Shown: positions 15,518-24,522 of the stretch, piece by piece
Numbering within the stretch: position 1 is the first letter of the stretch
How the letters are laid out: every line of letters starts with the position of its first letter
Assembly: GCA_910588825.1 (NCBI GenBank)
Contig: CAJURF010000021.1
Span: forward strand, 1 to 48,627
Length of the DNA stretch: 48,627 nt
From: an uncultured Lachnospiraceae bacterium
Lineage (GTDB): Bacteria > Bacillota > Clostridia > Lachnospirales > Lachnospiraceae
Direction: 5' to 3'
Notes under the pieces: model-generated
Told to the model about the DNA's origin: nothing
Seen by the model: the letters and a program-made list of their open reading frames with translations, nothing else
The model's database searches: none
Program-made: the position numbers and the translations under genes

Positions 15518-16003
15518 TTAATGGCTGCTGTGGACTCCCACAACGGTAGAGGCGGTCTGTCCGTCAGAATCTGTGCAGGAAAATCTAAATACCCCGTCTT
15601 TCACCATATCCATGGAGAAATCTTCTACGGAGAGAATGGTTTTTCCTGTACTGGCGGGAAATTCGGCTTCTTTTTTTGCAAATAATTCTTTTAATTCATT
15701 TTCATATACATAGATGTAAGTTCTGTAGGCCGCCTGGTTGTACTCCTGCTCCAGAATCAGGGCGTCACAGCCGTCATAAACACCGATGGATACGTCCCCT
15801 CCCGTGTCGTTTTGATGGATTTTCTCACTGATGTAGGACAGGGAGGTGCGGGCGGTATAATTCAGGGAAGAATCTGCTGTTGTGGACCGGTAAATATCTG
15901 CTGCCAGCAAAATAACAGCCAGGGCGGAAACTGCAAATACAAATAACAGCGCTACCGGAAACAAAAAGTCAATCATATGATTTTGACGTGTTCGAAGCTG
16001 CAT
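15518..16003 (-). CDS. DUF4860-like pilus-cluster membrane protein
   Basis: The start is the ATG at 16003 with an AAGGGGG site 7 nt away; a TTG at 16009 is in the same frame. The product is about 161 residues with a membrane helix near residues 13-35 (FLFPVALLFVFAVSALAVIL), then an extracytoplasmic domain with two Cys (GCD and FSCTD). It resembles proteins annotated as DUF4860 that accompany PilT and PilC in Lachnospiraceae; this is from memory and unverified. It probably takes part in the pilus-like assembly. The start region overlaps the upstream gene, suggesting coupled translation. Confidence 0.6.
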   Translation of the reverse strand: MQLRTRQNHMIDFLFPVALLFVFAVSALAVILLAADIYRSTTADSSLNYTARTSLSYISEKIHQNDTGGDVSIGVYDGCDALILEQEYNQAAYRTYIYVYENELKELFAKKEAEFPASTGKTILSVEDFSMDMVKDGVFRFSCTDSDGQTASTVVGVHSSH

Positions 16004-16005
16004 GT

Positions 16006-16335
16006 TCAATCCCCCTTCTCAATAATCGTCACATCGGGCAGGATGTTGGACCCCATGACCTGGTAATCTACGAAAAAAAGGTCTTCATCATACATGAGGC
16101 CATAGTATTCTTTCAGATAATCCAGGCTTTGGGGATAGGTTCCCTCCACCGTATAACAGTATGTAATGCTGCGGGTCAGGGCATTTTCCAGGCTCTCCTT
16201 TTGTCTTCTTTTTGTGCTGGTGGAAACAGACTGAATCCCCTGGTAGAAGATGCCCACGATCAGCAGGAATGCGCAGAGGGACAGTACAAATTTCCTATAT
16301 GTATGGGTCTTTTTCTTATATTGGAAACGTGCCAT
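16006..16335 (-). CDS. Small single-pass membrane protein of the pilus-like cluster
   Basis: This 109-residue protein has a basic N-terminus (ARFQYKKKTHTYRK), one membrane helix (about 16-34) and an 70-residue outer domain with the TYPQSLDYL pattern seen in pseudopilin-type domains (a helix followed by EGTYP). AAGGAGG precedes the ATG. It lies 12 nt after pilC and is followed by an overlapping gene. Its likely role is as a minor pilin-like or anchoring subunit. I do not recognise a named family. Confidence 0.6.
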   Translation of the reverse strand: MARFQYKKKTHTYRKFVLSLCAFLLIVGIFYQGIQSVSTSTKRRQKESLENALTRSITYCYTVEGTYPQSLDYLKEYYGLMYDEDLFFVDYQVMGSNILPDVTIIEKGD

Positions 16336-16347
16336 GAAACCTCCTCC

Positions 16348-17403
16348 TTACAGGCTTGACATGATACCGGTCAGCGGAAGCATAACGGACAACAGAATCA
16401 CGCCCACAATCAGCGAAAGAACAATCACAAGGGTGGGTTCCAGCACGGCCAGGGCATTGTTCATGCGGCTGTCGATATCATCCTGATACAATTTAGCCAG
16501 GCGGCTCATTACCTGGTCCATGGAACCTGTCTTGGAACCGATGGAAGCCATCCGCGCATAGACGCCGGAGAAGATTCCGGCGGCGTGGAGTGCTTCTGAC
16601 AAATCTTCGCCGTTATCCACATGTTCCTGGCAGGTGTTCAGTTTTTCCAGGAAAAAGGGGTCGTCGCTCAGTGCATGAACCAGTTCCATGCTTCGTTCCG
16701 GGTTGAGGCCGCTTCTCAAAGTCAGGGCCATTCCGCTGGCAAAACGGCATGCGGCGATTTCTTCATAAATGGGCCGTATGAATTTCAGACGGTAACCGGC
16801 TGTGCGGAAAAATTCACGTCCTTTTTTTGTGCGGGTACAGAAAACGATGGCTCCGGCGGCTGCCAGCAGCAGTACAATCAGTGCGATGGAGTAACGGTTG
16901 ATGATATTTCCCAGGTCCATCAGCATCCGGGAAAATCCTGTCATTTCGGTGCCCAGCTGAATAAATACCTGATTGAAGATGGGCATAACTTTTACCAGGA
17001 GCACAATGATGACAACCACCATCATCCCGCCCATAATCATGGGATACGTGACTGCATTTTTAATACTTTTGCTGATATTTTCTTCCTGTTCATAGTGGAC
17101 GCTTAAGGATTCCATTACTTCATCCAGAGTACCTGTCTCCTCGCCGATTTCCACCATATGGAGCATATAGGAAGGAAACAGTCCGCTCTCGGTCAGCGCC
17201 TGGCAGAGACTGCCGGATTCCTGCATCTGCTCCAGTATCTGCTCTAAAATTGCTTTCTCCTCGCCGGAGGCAGCATCCTCCAGCATGATGGTGATTCCTT
17301 CCATAGAAGAAATACCTGATTTCAAGATCAGGGAAATCTGTCCGCAGAAAGCGGAAATTTCCATATTTGAAAATGGTTTTCCCTGGGATACTTTCTTATT
17401 CAT
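16348..17403 (-). CDS. pilC: PilC/GspF-family inner-membrane platform protein
   Basis: The start is the ATG at 17403 (MNKKVSQG), preceded by GGGGGAGG; the longer frame from 17430 would include this site. The product has 351 residues with two repeated T2SSF domains: SAFCGQISLILKSGISSMEGI in the first, and ACRFASGMALTLRSGLNPERS in the second, each followed by a membrane helix (about 160-185 and 325-350), plus a central membrane helix. The family forms the platform that couples the cytoplasmic ATPase to pilin assembly. Here it is the second gene of the cluster, 39 nt after the transglutaminase-like lipoprotein gene. Confidence 0.9.
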   Translation of the reverse strand: MNKKVSQGKPFSNMEISAFCGQISLILKSGISSMEGITIMLEDAASGEEKAILEQILEQMQESGSLCQALTESGLFPSYMLHMVEIGEETGTLDEVMESLSVHYEQEENISKSIKNAVTYPMIMGGMMVVVIIVLLVKVMPIFNQVFIQLGTEMTGFSRMLMDLGNIINRYSIALIVLLLAAAGAIVFCTRTKKGREFFRTAGYRLKFIRPIYEEIAACRFASGMALTLRSGLNPERSMELVHALSDDPFFLEKLNTCQEHVDNGEDLSEALHAAGIFSGVYARMASIGSKTGSMDQVMSRLAKLYQDDIDSRMNNALAVLEPTLVIVLSLIVGVILLSVMLPLTGIMSSL

Positions 17404-17442
17404 AGTCAACCTCCCCCTTAGAAACTGCATAAAAACAGTTTC

Positions 17443-18405
17443 TCAATAAGAATATTTTACCATATAGTTGCTTCCGTCGCCGATGTACTGTCCCACGGCT
17501 GATTTGTTGTTGCCGGCTGCCAGTGTGGGGTCCATCAGGGACCAATTGATGCCGTCAAATTCTATGATTTTGTCCACCCAGCCGGTTTCCTTCAGGTACA
17601 CGCTGATCCACGCGTGGTAAGCCTCACCGGAATAGCCCACTTCCAGTTTTGTGGGAATGCCCTGACAGCGCAGCATAGATGTCATCAGCGCGGCATAATC
17701 GAAACAGATGCCCTTGCCGGTGCGCAGGGTTTCGTCCACGCTGGGGACGTAATTCAGCGGGATATCCTTTGCCAGCGCTTCATCGTAAGTAATATTTTCG
17801 ATAATATAATGGTAGACATTTTCAACAAAGTTCAGGTCATCTGAAGATTCTTCCGATAACTGGACTGCGCGTTTTACTGTCTCGCTGTCCTGGGTATACC
17901 AGGAGTATTGATTCGGATATAGAAACGGTTTAAACTCATCGTTTAAGGTGATTTCTATATCGTGGGCAAATGCCATGGCGTACATGTCATCGTAAGCGTG
18001 TTCCAGCACCTCAATGTGGTAGGCGCCGTTTCCCCCGGTAAGGGGCAGTGTCTCATAAGTGCCGCCGGCAGTCAGAGTGTACGTATACTGGGTCAAATCA
18101 GGTATGGTAATCTGTACCTTTACCTTGTCCGCACCGCCTGCATACTGGACCATGATGTAGCCTTCTCCTGTATTGGATGCATCAATGGAGATGGTTTCAT
18201 TTCCGTATACAACGGTGCCGTCTGCCGCAGGAAGCAAAAATTTCCGGATGCTTTTTCTTTTTTTGCCAGAGTCAGATTTTTTAGTTTCTTCTGCCGTTTT
18301 TCCGCTTTTCTCAGAAGCGGCGGTGTCATGGCCGCATCCTGACAAGACAGAGGATGCAATGAGAATAAAAAGCAGCGTGCGGATTACATGTGTTTTTCCA
18401 TTCAT
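17443..18405 (-). CDS. Lipoprotein with transglutaminase-like domain
   Basis: The start is the ATG at 18405, 8 nt after GGAAGG; a GTG at 18411 is in frame. The product has 320 residues: a lipoprotein signal with lipobox LSGC (C24), a charged linker, a beta-rich domain and a transglutaminase-like core with the Cys-His-Asp triad C234 (GICFDYAAL), H264 (AYHAW) and D292 (LMDPT). Such proteins act outside the cell, often as peptidases or cross-linkers. It opens the pilus-like cluster, so it may act on the envelope or on pilin-like subunits, which is inference. Confidence 0.85.
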   Translation of the reverse strand: MNGKTHVIRTLLFILIASSVLSGCGHDTAASEKSGKTAEETKKSDSGKKRKSIRKFLLPAADGTVVYGNETISIDASNTGEGYIMVQYAGGADKVKVQITIPDLTQYTYTLTAGGTYETLPLTGGNGAYHIEVLEHAYDDMYAMAFAHDIEITLNDEFKPFLYPNQYSWYTQDSETVKRAVQLSEESSDDLNFVENVYHYIIENITYDEALAKDIPLNYVPSVDETLRTGKGICFDYAALMTSMLRCQGIPTKLEVGYSGEAYHAWISVYLKETGWVDKIIEFDGINWSLMDPTLAAGNNKSAVGQYIGDGSNYMVKYSY

Positions 18406-18515
18406 CTTCACAACCTTCCTTTTTTCTACAAGACCAGCCTGACTAAAATGGTGAAGTTTTGGGCAGGACTGATCCTATGATTTCAGATTTATGAAGCACT
18501 GTGCTGGTGCCGATA

Positions 18516-18560
18516 TAATGATTAGAGTGTGGCTCTAGAGTGTCAAAAGTCCTTTTGACA
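18516..18560 (+). repeat. Short repeat with perfect hairpin, shared with 553-576
   Basis: TGTCAAAAGTCCTTTTGACA (18541-18560) is an 8-bp stem with a 4-nt loop. The preceding bases share a 24-bp block with the reverse complement of 553-576, but here the block is interrupted by a 13-bp partial duplication of CTAGAGTGT. It lies in the divergent gap upstream of the phosphopantetheinyl transferase. It may be an operator or a remnant of a short interspersed repeat. Confidence 0.4.
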
Positions 18561-18657
18561 GGCTGATCATATTAATGATAATGGAGCACTGGTTTTATTT
18601 TGCCATATGTGAAGTGATTTATCAAGAAGTTTTTATGCTGCCGGGGGAGGGGGAGTT

Positions 18658-19287
18658 ATGGTTTTTACATGGATTGGAGATGTGGGGCCGCTTTTGGAAG
18701 ATGCCTGCTATCAGAGGTATTATCAGCAACTGCCGGATTTCCGGAAGGAGAAGGCAGGGAAATACCGTTCAGCTGAGGACCGGGCGCTGAGTGCGGGAGC
18801 CTGGATTTTATGGCAGAGGGCCAGAGAACAGCATCATCTGCCAAAGCAGGGGCCTTTTAACTTGTCCCACTCAGGCAGGTATGTTTTGTGTTCCGCTCAG
18901 ATAGAGGGGGACGGGCAGGTGCAGGTGGGATGTGATGTGCAGCAGATGCAGATTTACCGGGAAGGTGTAGCCAGGAGGTTTTTCTGCCCTGGGGAGTATG
19001 GGCATATTCAGAGCCTGGACGGTGAAAAAGACCGGACAGAATTGTTTTACCGTTATTGGGTGTTGAAAGAGAGCTTTATGAAAGCTGTGAGGGAAGGGAT
19101 GGCCCTGGGGCTGGATTCTTTTGAGTTTCATATGAGAGAGGGGGAATGTCCGGTGCTGAAGAATTGTCCCGGGCATTATAGAAAAGAAGCGTACTTCTTT
19201 CGGGAGTTTGATCTGCAGTCTTACCGGGCGGCTGTATGTTCCAGCGACCCGGATATTGATTCCAGGCTGCAGTGGGTGGAGTTTTAG
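18658..19287 (+). CDS. Sfp-type 4'-phosphopantetheinyl transferase
   Basis: This 209-residue enzyme moves 4'-phosphopantetheine from CoA to a Ser of a carrier protein. Motifs: FNLSHSGRYV (68-76; Sfp has a closely similar NLSHSG), VGCDVQQ (90-96) and WVLKESFMKA (134-143; E138 and K142). Sfp-type enzymes usually have D-x-E as metal ligands; here it is D93-x-Q95. No NRPS, PKS or acyl carrier gene is nearby, so the partner is unknown. The ATG is preceded by a purine-rich GGGGGAGGGGGAG. It is monocistronic and convergent with the next gene. Confidence 0.8.
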   Translation: MVFTWIGDVGPLLEDACYQRYYQQLPDFRKEKAGKYRSAEDRALSAGAWILWQRAREQHHLPKQGPFNLSHSGRYVLCSAQIEGDGQVQVGCDVQQMQIYREGVARRFFCPGEYGHIQSLDGEKDRTELFYRYWVLKESFMKAVREGMALGLDSFEFHMREGECPVLKNCPGHYRKEAYFFREFDLQSYRAAVCSSDPDIDSRLQWVEF

Positions 19288-19300
19288 AAAAGACGAAGAG

Positions 19301-19558
19301 TCACTCTTTTTCTTTCATACAGTCGTCTTCCCGGATTTCCACCAGAATGATGTCTTCGCCGATTTGGCAGATACATTCCCAGGGAATGATGTACTCGCTG
19401 TCCCGGCCAAGAAAGCCGCAGATGCGCCCTGGGCCGGGAATGATCAGTGCAGTGAGCTTTCCGGTCTTGGGATTGAATTCTACATCTGTGGGACATCCCA
19501 GACTTTTGCAGGTGCAGGTGTTGATTACATCTTTTTGTTTTAATTCACATACACGCAT
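19301..19558 (-). CDS. YlmC/YmxH family PRC-barrel sporulation protein
   Basis: This 85-residue protein matches the YlmC/YmxH family: a small PRC-barrel-like fold beginning MRVCELKQKDVIN, with the central GRICGFLGRDSEYIIPW and the strand IGEDIILVE. The family is common in spore-forming Firmicutes, where its members are expressed during sporulation; the molecular function is unclear. AAAGGA precedes the ATG. It ends 13 nt from the convergent phosphopantetheinyl transferase gene. Confidence 0.8.
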   Translation of the reverse strand: MRVCELKQKDVINTCTCKSLGCPTDVEFNPKTGKLTALIIPGPGRICGFLGRDSEYIIPWECICQIGEDIILVEIREDDCMKEKE

Positions 19559-19724
19559 AGAAGGTCCTTTATTTTGAGTGTTGATGTTATACTATATGTG
19601 GGGAAGCCGGAAAAGATGCGGGGGCGCACCGTGCTTGACCGGCGGCGGTGTTCTGTATTATCATAAGCTGGAGCACTAAAACATGGAGAGATTGAGGGTT
19701 TTATGGAAAATACGGAGGTGCAGC

Positions 19725-20174
19725 ATGAGATGTCCTTTTTGTAATCAGGAGAATACCAGAGTGGTGGATTCCAGGCCGGTGGAGGAGAATAATTCCATAC
19801 GCCGAAGAAGGCTGTGTGATATGTGCGGTAAGCGTTTTACTACTTATGAAAAAGTGGAGACGATTCCGTTAATTGTGATTAAGAAAGATATGGGGCGGGA
19901 GCAGTATAAACGGTCTAAAGTGGAGGACGGTGTGCTGAGGGCCTGCTATAAGCGGCCTATTTCCGCAGAGCAGGTGGCAGAGGCTGTGGACGCTGTGGAG
20001 ACCAGGATTTTCAATGAGGGGGAGCGGGAGATCCCCAGTTCCCGGATAGGAGAACTTGTGATGGAACAGCTGAAGGCTCTGGACGGAGTGGCCTATGTGC
20101 GGTTCGCCTCCGTGTATAGAGAGTTTAAAGATGTGAATACATTTATGGATGAATTGAAGAAAATTTTAGAGTAA
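19725..20174 (+). CDS. nrdR: Transcriptional repressor NrdR
   Basis: The start is the ATG at 19725, with GGAGG at a good distance; an upstream in-frame ATG at 19683 lacks a site and adds residues outside the family. The product is 149 residues, the usual length. A zinc ribbon (CPFC at 3-6, CDMC near 31-34) is followed by an ATP-cone domain (IPLIVIKKDMGREQYKRSKV onward). NrdR represses ribonucleotide reductase genes by binding tandem NrdR boxes when dATP and ATP fill the cone. A matching target is present upstream of nrdD at 44063-44104. Confidence 0.95.
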   Translation: MRCPFCNQENTRVVDSRPVEENNSIRRRRLCDMCGKRFTTYEKVETIPLIVIKKDMGREQYKRSKVEDGVLRACYKRPISAEQVAEAVDAVETRIFNEGEREIPSSRIGELVMEQLKALDGVAYVRFASVYREFKDVNTFMDELKKILE

Positions 20175-20201
20175 AAATAAAAAATTAGATTAAAATAACT
20201 A

Positions 20202-20230
20202 TTGCCAAAACCTGTACATGCAGGTACAAT
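20202..20230 (+). promoter_or_regulatory. Promoter of the peptide/nickel-type ABC operon with palindrome
   Basis: TTGCCA (20202-20207), a 17-nt spacer and TACAAT (20225-20230). The spacer holds the palindrome ACCTGtacatgCAGGT (20210-20225), well placed to act as an operator. Confidence 0.6.
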
Positions 20231-20346
20231 GATTGAGGAACTGGCCTGCCGGTTATCTGGCGGCAGTTTCTAAGACAATTATATAATGAGAGAATGAATC
20301 TGTATATGCCGCAGTGATAGAAAAGGCGGCAGGAATGGAGGAAATC

Positions 20347-21915
20347 ATGAAGAAGTTTCAGGCACGTATGTTATGTGCAACTGTACTGGCTTTGACTCTT
20401 GCACTGGGCGGCTGCTCAGGCGGGAAGACGGAGGCAGACAAAACGGACTCTCCGGCAGAAAGCAGCTCTCAGAACGATTCCACAGAATCTTCTCAGGAAG
20501 GTTCCATTGTAGTAGGAATTCCCCAGGACCTTGGGGACAGTCTTGACCCTCATGTATCAGAGATGGCAGGAACCAGAGAAATCCTATTTAATGTTTATGA
20601 AGGTCTGGTAAAACCAGACACAGAAGGTAATCTCGTCGATGCCGTCGCAAGTTCCCACACCATTTCAGAGGATCACAAGACATATACGTTTACGCTGAGG
20701 GAAGGTGTAAAATTCCACAATGGGGCAGACGTTTCAGTCGACGATGTTAAATATTCTATTGAACGGTGCGCCGATACGTCAGAGGGGGAACCTTTGGTAT
20801 CGGCGTTTTCTGCTATTTCTGAGGTAAACACCCCGGATGAGAAGACGGTTGAGATTGTTCTGAAAGAGGCAGACACGGAATTCCTGGCTTATCTGACTAC
20901 AGCTGTTGTTCCCAAGGACAGCGAGGATTTAGACACCCAGCCGGTGGGGACCGGGCCTTTTATGTTTGTTTCCCGTATCCCCCAGGAAAATATTATTGTG
21001 GAAAAGTTTGAGGATTACTGGGACGGACCTGCCAAGCTTGACCAGGTTACGTTTAAAGTGCTGAAGGATTCCAATGCGATTTTGACCAGTTTAAAAGGCG
21101 GTTCTGTGGATATGTGTTTCCATCTGAATTCTACACAGGTGGCTGAGCTGGAAGACGATTTCCGTATTTTCGAGGGAAATATGAATCTGGTGCAGGCCCT
21201 TTACCTGAATAATCAGGAGGAGCCGCTTAATGACGTGAAAGTGCGCCAGGCTCTGTGTTATGCGGTGAATGCCCAGGAAGTGATGGACATGATCTCAGAC
21301 GGAAAAGGAACTGCTGTGGGAACCAGTATGTTTCCTGCTTTCAGTAAGTATGATGTGCCGGATTTGGCCCATATGTATGACCAGAACATAGAGAAGGCAA
21401 AAGAACTGTTAAAAGAAGCCGGGTATGAGAACGGGTTTACGCTGACTATCACCGTTCCATCTAACTATCAGCAGCATGTGGAGACTGCCCAGATTCTGGC
21501 GGAACAGCTGAAGCAGATATCCGTAAATGCGGAAATTGAGCTGATTGAGTGGGACAGCTGGCTCAGTGATGTGTACATGGACCGGAAATTCCAGTCCACT
21601 GTGGTGGGGGTTGACGCTAAGACGCTCACAGCCCGTGCCATGCTGGAACGGTTTGTCTCCGATAATGACAGCAATTTCATTAATTTTAAAAATCAGGAGT
21701 ACGACGACTTATTCCAGCAGGTGCTGGAAACTGCGGACGATGCCCAGCAGGTAAAATGCTATCAGAGGATGGAAGAGATCCTGGCACAAGACGCGGCAAA
21801 TGTGTATATTCAGGATATGGCAGATTTTGTGGCACTGTCGCCTGAGTTTGACGGGTATGAGTTTTACCCGCTGTATGCCCTGGATATGTCAAAAATATAT
21901 CCGGTGGCAGAATAG
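20347..21915 (+). CDS. Peptide/nickel-type ABC importer, substrate-binding lipoprotein
   Basis: The start is the ATG at 20347, since GGAGG lies 8 nt upstream; a longer frame begins at 20314. The product has 522 residues with a lipoprotein signal ending LGGC (C24), a Ser/Asp-rich linker and the SBP family 5 fold (DSLDPHVSEM near the start, YEGLVKPD, TYTFTLREGVKFHNG, GTGPF, DVKVRQAL). It binds the substrate outside the cell and passes it to the permeases encoded just downstream. Opp/Dpp and Nik systems look alike here; peptide is the default, and nickel is possible given the cooS homologue in the window. Confidence 0.85.
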   Translation: MKKFQARMLCATVLALTLALGGCSGGKTEADKTDSPAESSSQNDSTESSQEGSIVVGIPQDLGDSLDPHVSEMAGTREILFNVYEGLVKPDTEGNLVDAVASSHTISEDHKTYTFTLREGVKFHNGADVSVDDVKYSIERCADTSEGEPLVSAFSAISEVNTPDEKTVEIVLKEADTEFLAYLTTAVVPKDSEDLDTQPVGTGPFMFVSRIPQENIIVEKFEDYWDGPAKLDQVTFKVLKDSNAILTSLKGGSVDMCFHLNSTQVAELEDDFRIFEGNMNLVQALYLNNQEEPLNDVKVRQALCYAVNAQEVMDMISDGKGTAVGTSMFPAFSKYDVPDLAHMYDQNIEKAKELLKEAGYENGFTLTITVPSNYQQHVETAQILAEQLKQISVNAEIELIEWDSWLSDVYMDRKFQSTVVGVDAKTLTARAMLERFVSDNDSNFINFKNQEYDDLFQQVLETADDAQQVKCYQRMEEILAQDAANVYIQDMADFVALSPEFDGYEFYPLYALDMSKIYPVAE

Positions 21916-21944
21916 ATGACTGGAAAAGCCAGGAGGATAGGACA

Positions 21945-22895
21945 TTGAAATATTTGGCGAAAAAATTTTGTACTCTCATTATAACATTGTTGGCTGTCTC
22001 ATTGCTGTCTTTTCTGGCTTTTCAGGTTATTCCCGGTGATGCGGCTGTGTCTAAACTGGGCACTGGTGCAACTCAGGAAAAGGCTGCCAAGCTCCGGCGG
22101 GAAATGGGGCTGGACCGCCCAGTGATGGAGCGGTACGGCAGCTGGCTGAAAGACTTTGTGCAGGGGGATATGGGTGAGTCTTACACATATTCCCTGCCGG
22201 TTGCCGGCATGATTAGAGAAAAGCTGCCGGTGACTCTGGCTATTGCCGGAATGTCTTTTTTCTTTATGCTTGCGGTATCTATTCCCCTGGGGCTTTTGGC
22301 CGGGAGATATGGGGGCAGGCTGCCGGACCGGATTTTGACAGTCTGTAATCAGATTGTGATGGCGGTTCCGGGTTTTTTTATGGGGATTTTGCTGACCTGC
22401 GTGTTTGGGCTGATGTTCCACTGGTTTACACCGGGGGGATATGTGTCTTACCAGGAAAGCCCCGGCGGATTTTTCGGCTATCTGGTATTTCCGGCCATAG
22501 CCATCGCCCTGCCTAAGTGCGCTATGGGTGTGAAGCTGCTGCGCAGTTCTGTGATCGGAGAATTGCAGCAGGACTATGTGCGGACTGCCTACAGCCGGGG
22601 AAACAGTCCCAGACAGGTGCTGTACGGCCATGTGCTGAAGAATTCTCTGCTTCCGGTGATTACTTTCTGGGCTCTGGCCATTGCGGATATTATGGCTTCC
22701 AGTATGATTCTGGAACAGGTATTTACAGCGCCGGGGATTGGCACCTTGCTGGTGCAGTCCATTTCCAACAGGGATTATCCGGTGGTACAGGCGGTGATTG
22801 TGCTGATTGCCGGGCTGGTGGTGGTGGTCAACTTCCTGGTGGACCTTTTATATGGAGTGATTGACCCCCGTATTAATATGAGGGGGGAAGGATAG
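21945..22895 (+). CDS. ABC importer permease, OppB/DppB/NikB type
   Basis: This 316-residue protein starts at a TTG with AGGAGGATAGG upstream. Six membrane helices are expected; the N-terminal helix begins at residue 8 and a long outer loop (about 30-90) is typical of the OppB side. The EAA-type loop is present (DYVRTAYSRGNSPRQVLYGH, about 205-225) with the C-terminal DLLYGVIDPRI. It forms the channel with the next gene product and ends 2 nt before it. Confidence 0.9.
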   Translation: MKYLAKKFCTLIITLLAVSLLSFLAFQVIPGDAAVSKLGTGATQEKAAKLRREMGLDRPVMERYGSWLKDFVQGDMGESYTYSLPVAGMIREKLPVTLAIAGMSFFFMLAVSIPLGLLAGRYGGRLPDRILTVCNQIVMAVPGFFMGILLTCVFGLMFHWFTPGGYVSYQESPGGFFGYLVFPAIAIALPKCAMGVKLLRSSVIGELQQDYVRTAYSRGNSPRQVLYGHVLKNSLLPVITFWALAIADIMASSMILEQVFTAPGIGTLLVQSISNRDYPVVQAVIVLIAGLVVVVNFLVDLLYGVIDPRINMRGEG

Positions 22896-22897
22896 AC

Positions 22898-23689
22898 GTG
22901 AAGGTGAGAAAAAATTATAATTTGATTTTGGGCATTAGTCTTGCAGGGGTTATGATGGTATTTATGCTGGCTGGACTGGTCTATACGCCCTATGACCCTG
23001 AGGCCATGGATCAGGCTCTTAAGTTTGCACCGGCAAGCCTTGCCCATCCCTTTGGGTGTGACCAGTTTGGGAGAGATGTGTTCAGCAGAGTGCTTCAGGG
23101 CAGCGGCACCACATTTTTTGTGGCAGCGGGAACCTTGATTCTGGGCGGAGGGCTGGGAGCCCTGCTGGGACTGTTTACCGGATATTTCGGCGGATGGCCT
23201 GATGAGATGCTCATGCGGTTCAATGACCTGGTGGCAGCGTTTCCCGGAATTTTGCTGGCTCTGGTATTTATCAGCATTCTGGGCCCTGGGAAGTATAATG
23301 TGATTCTGGCCCTGGGCATTGTGTTTATCCCCAGTTTTGCCAGGATTGTGAGAAGCCAGGTAATCGTCCACAAGGATATGGATTATGTGAAAAGCGCCCG
23401 TCTCATGGGATGTGGGCGGATGCGGATTTTATTTGTACACATTCTGCCCAATATTAAAGGAACATTATTTTCAGCGCTGGCCATTGGGTTTAACAATGCG
23501 GTGCTGTCGGAAGCGGGTATGAGTTACTTAGGCATCGGGGTACAGCCGCCTGATGCCAGCATGGGAAGAATGCTCTCAGAAGCCCAGGCATATATTTTTA
23601 CTGCTCCGGGGAGCGTGCTGTTTCCAGGGCTGGTGATTATATTGATGGTACTGGGATTCGGGCTGCTCAGCGACGGCTGTAATATCTGA
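22898..23689 (+). CDS. ABC importer permease, OppC/DppC/NikC type
   Basis: This 263-residue protein starts at a GTG. Typical OppC features: PFGCDQFGRDVFSRVLQGS near residues 45-65, three to five further membrane helices, the EAA loop DYVKSARLMGCGRMRILFVH (about 163-182), and the late GMSYLGIGVQPPDASMG. Compared with OppC, the N-terminal part is short, as in NikC/DppC. It pairs with the upstream permease. Its stop overlaps a possible ATG of the next ATPase gene. Confidence 0.9.
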   Translation: MKVRKNYNLILGISLAGVMMVFMLAGLVYTPYDPEAMDQALKFAPASLAHPFGCDQFGRDVFSRVLQGSGTTFFVAAGTLILGGGLGALLGLFTGYFGGWPDEMLMRFNDLVAAFPGILLALVFISILGPGKYNVILALGIVFIPSFARIVRSQVIVHKDMDYVKSARLMGCGRMRILFVHILPNIKGTLFSALAIGFNNAVLSEAGMSYLGIGVQPPDASMGRMLSEAQAYIFTAPGSVLFPGLVIILMVLGFGLLSDGCNI

Positions 23690-23703
23690 TGGGAGGCTGC
23701 GGG

Positions 23704-24522
23704 ATGCTGAAAATGAATCATGTGACAATTACGTTTCAGGACGTGAATCCCCCCCAGCAGGTGGTGGAAGATTTTTCCCTGTCCATGGAGCCGGGGGAAA
23801 TCGTAGGGATTGTGGGAGAATCCGGTTCCGGAAAGACCATGACGGCGCTTTCTCTCATGGGGCTTTTGAAGCGGGATGCCCATATTACAAAGGGCAGTAT
23901 GAATTTTATGGGAAAAGATCTGGCTTCTCAGACTCAAAAAGGGTGGGAGGCTATACGGGGAAAAGAAATCAGTATGATTTTCCAGGAGCCCATGACTTCT
24001 CTGAATCCGGTTCTCACCATCGGCAGGCAGATGGAGGAGAATCTCAGGCTTCATACTTCTCTGGATAAGAAGACGCGGTATCAGAAAGCCCTGGATATGA
24101 TGGAGAAAGTGGGGCTTCCTCAGCCGGCGAAACTGTATGGACAGTATCCCCATCAGCTTTCCGGGGGGATGCGCCAGAGGGTAATGATTGGGGCGGCGTT
24201 AATCGGAAATCCTAAGCTGATGATTGCCGATGAGCCCACAACGGCACTGGATGTGACCATTCAGGCACAGATTTTAGCTCTGTTAAAGGAGATGAACCGG
24301 GAATTTGGGACGGCTATTTTGTTCATTTCCCATGACCTGCGGGTGATACGGTCCATCTGCAGCCGGGTGGTGGTGATGCATCAGGGAAAAATGGTGGAGT
24401 CCGGGAATGTGCAGGAAGTGATGGAAGCGCCCCAAAAAGAGTATACCAGACGGCTGCTGGCGTCTATTCCCCGTCGGGACTGCAGCCTGCGCAGACATAG
24501 AGAGGAGCGGCTGAGACAGTGA
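23704..24522 (+). CDS. ABC importer ATPase, OppD/DppD/NikD type
   Basis: The start is the ATG at 23704 with GGGAGG nearby; an overlapping ATG at 23689 is also possible. The product is about 272 residues with Walker A GESGSGKT, the Q-loop IFQEPMTSLNP, the signature LSGGMRQR, Walker B LMIADEPTTALD and the H-loop FISHD. The short C-terminal part retains the peptide-type PRRDC tail region. It energises the importer together with the next ATPase. Confidence 0.9.
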   Translation: MLKMNHVTITFQDVNPPQQVVEDFSLSMEPGEIVGIVGESGSGKTMTALSLMGLLKRDAHITKGSMNFMGKDLASQTQKGWEAIRGKEISMIFQEPMTSLNPVLTIGRQMEENLRLHTSLDKKTRYQKALDMMEKVGLPQPAKLYGQYPHQLSGGMRQRVMIGAALIGNPKLMIADEPTTALDVTIQAQILALLKEMNREFGTAILFISHDLRVIRSICSRVVVMHQGKMVESGNVQEVMEAPQKEYTRRLLASIPRRDCSLRRHREERLRQ

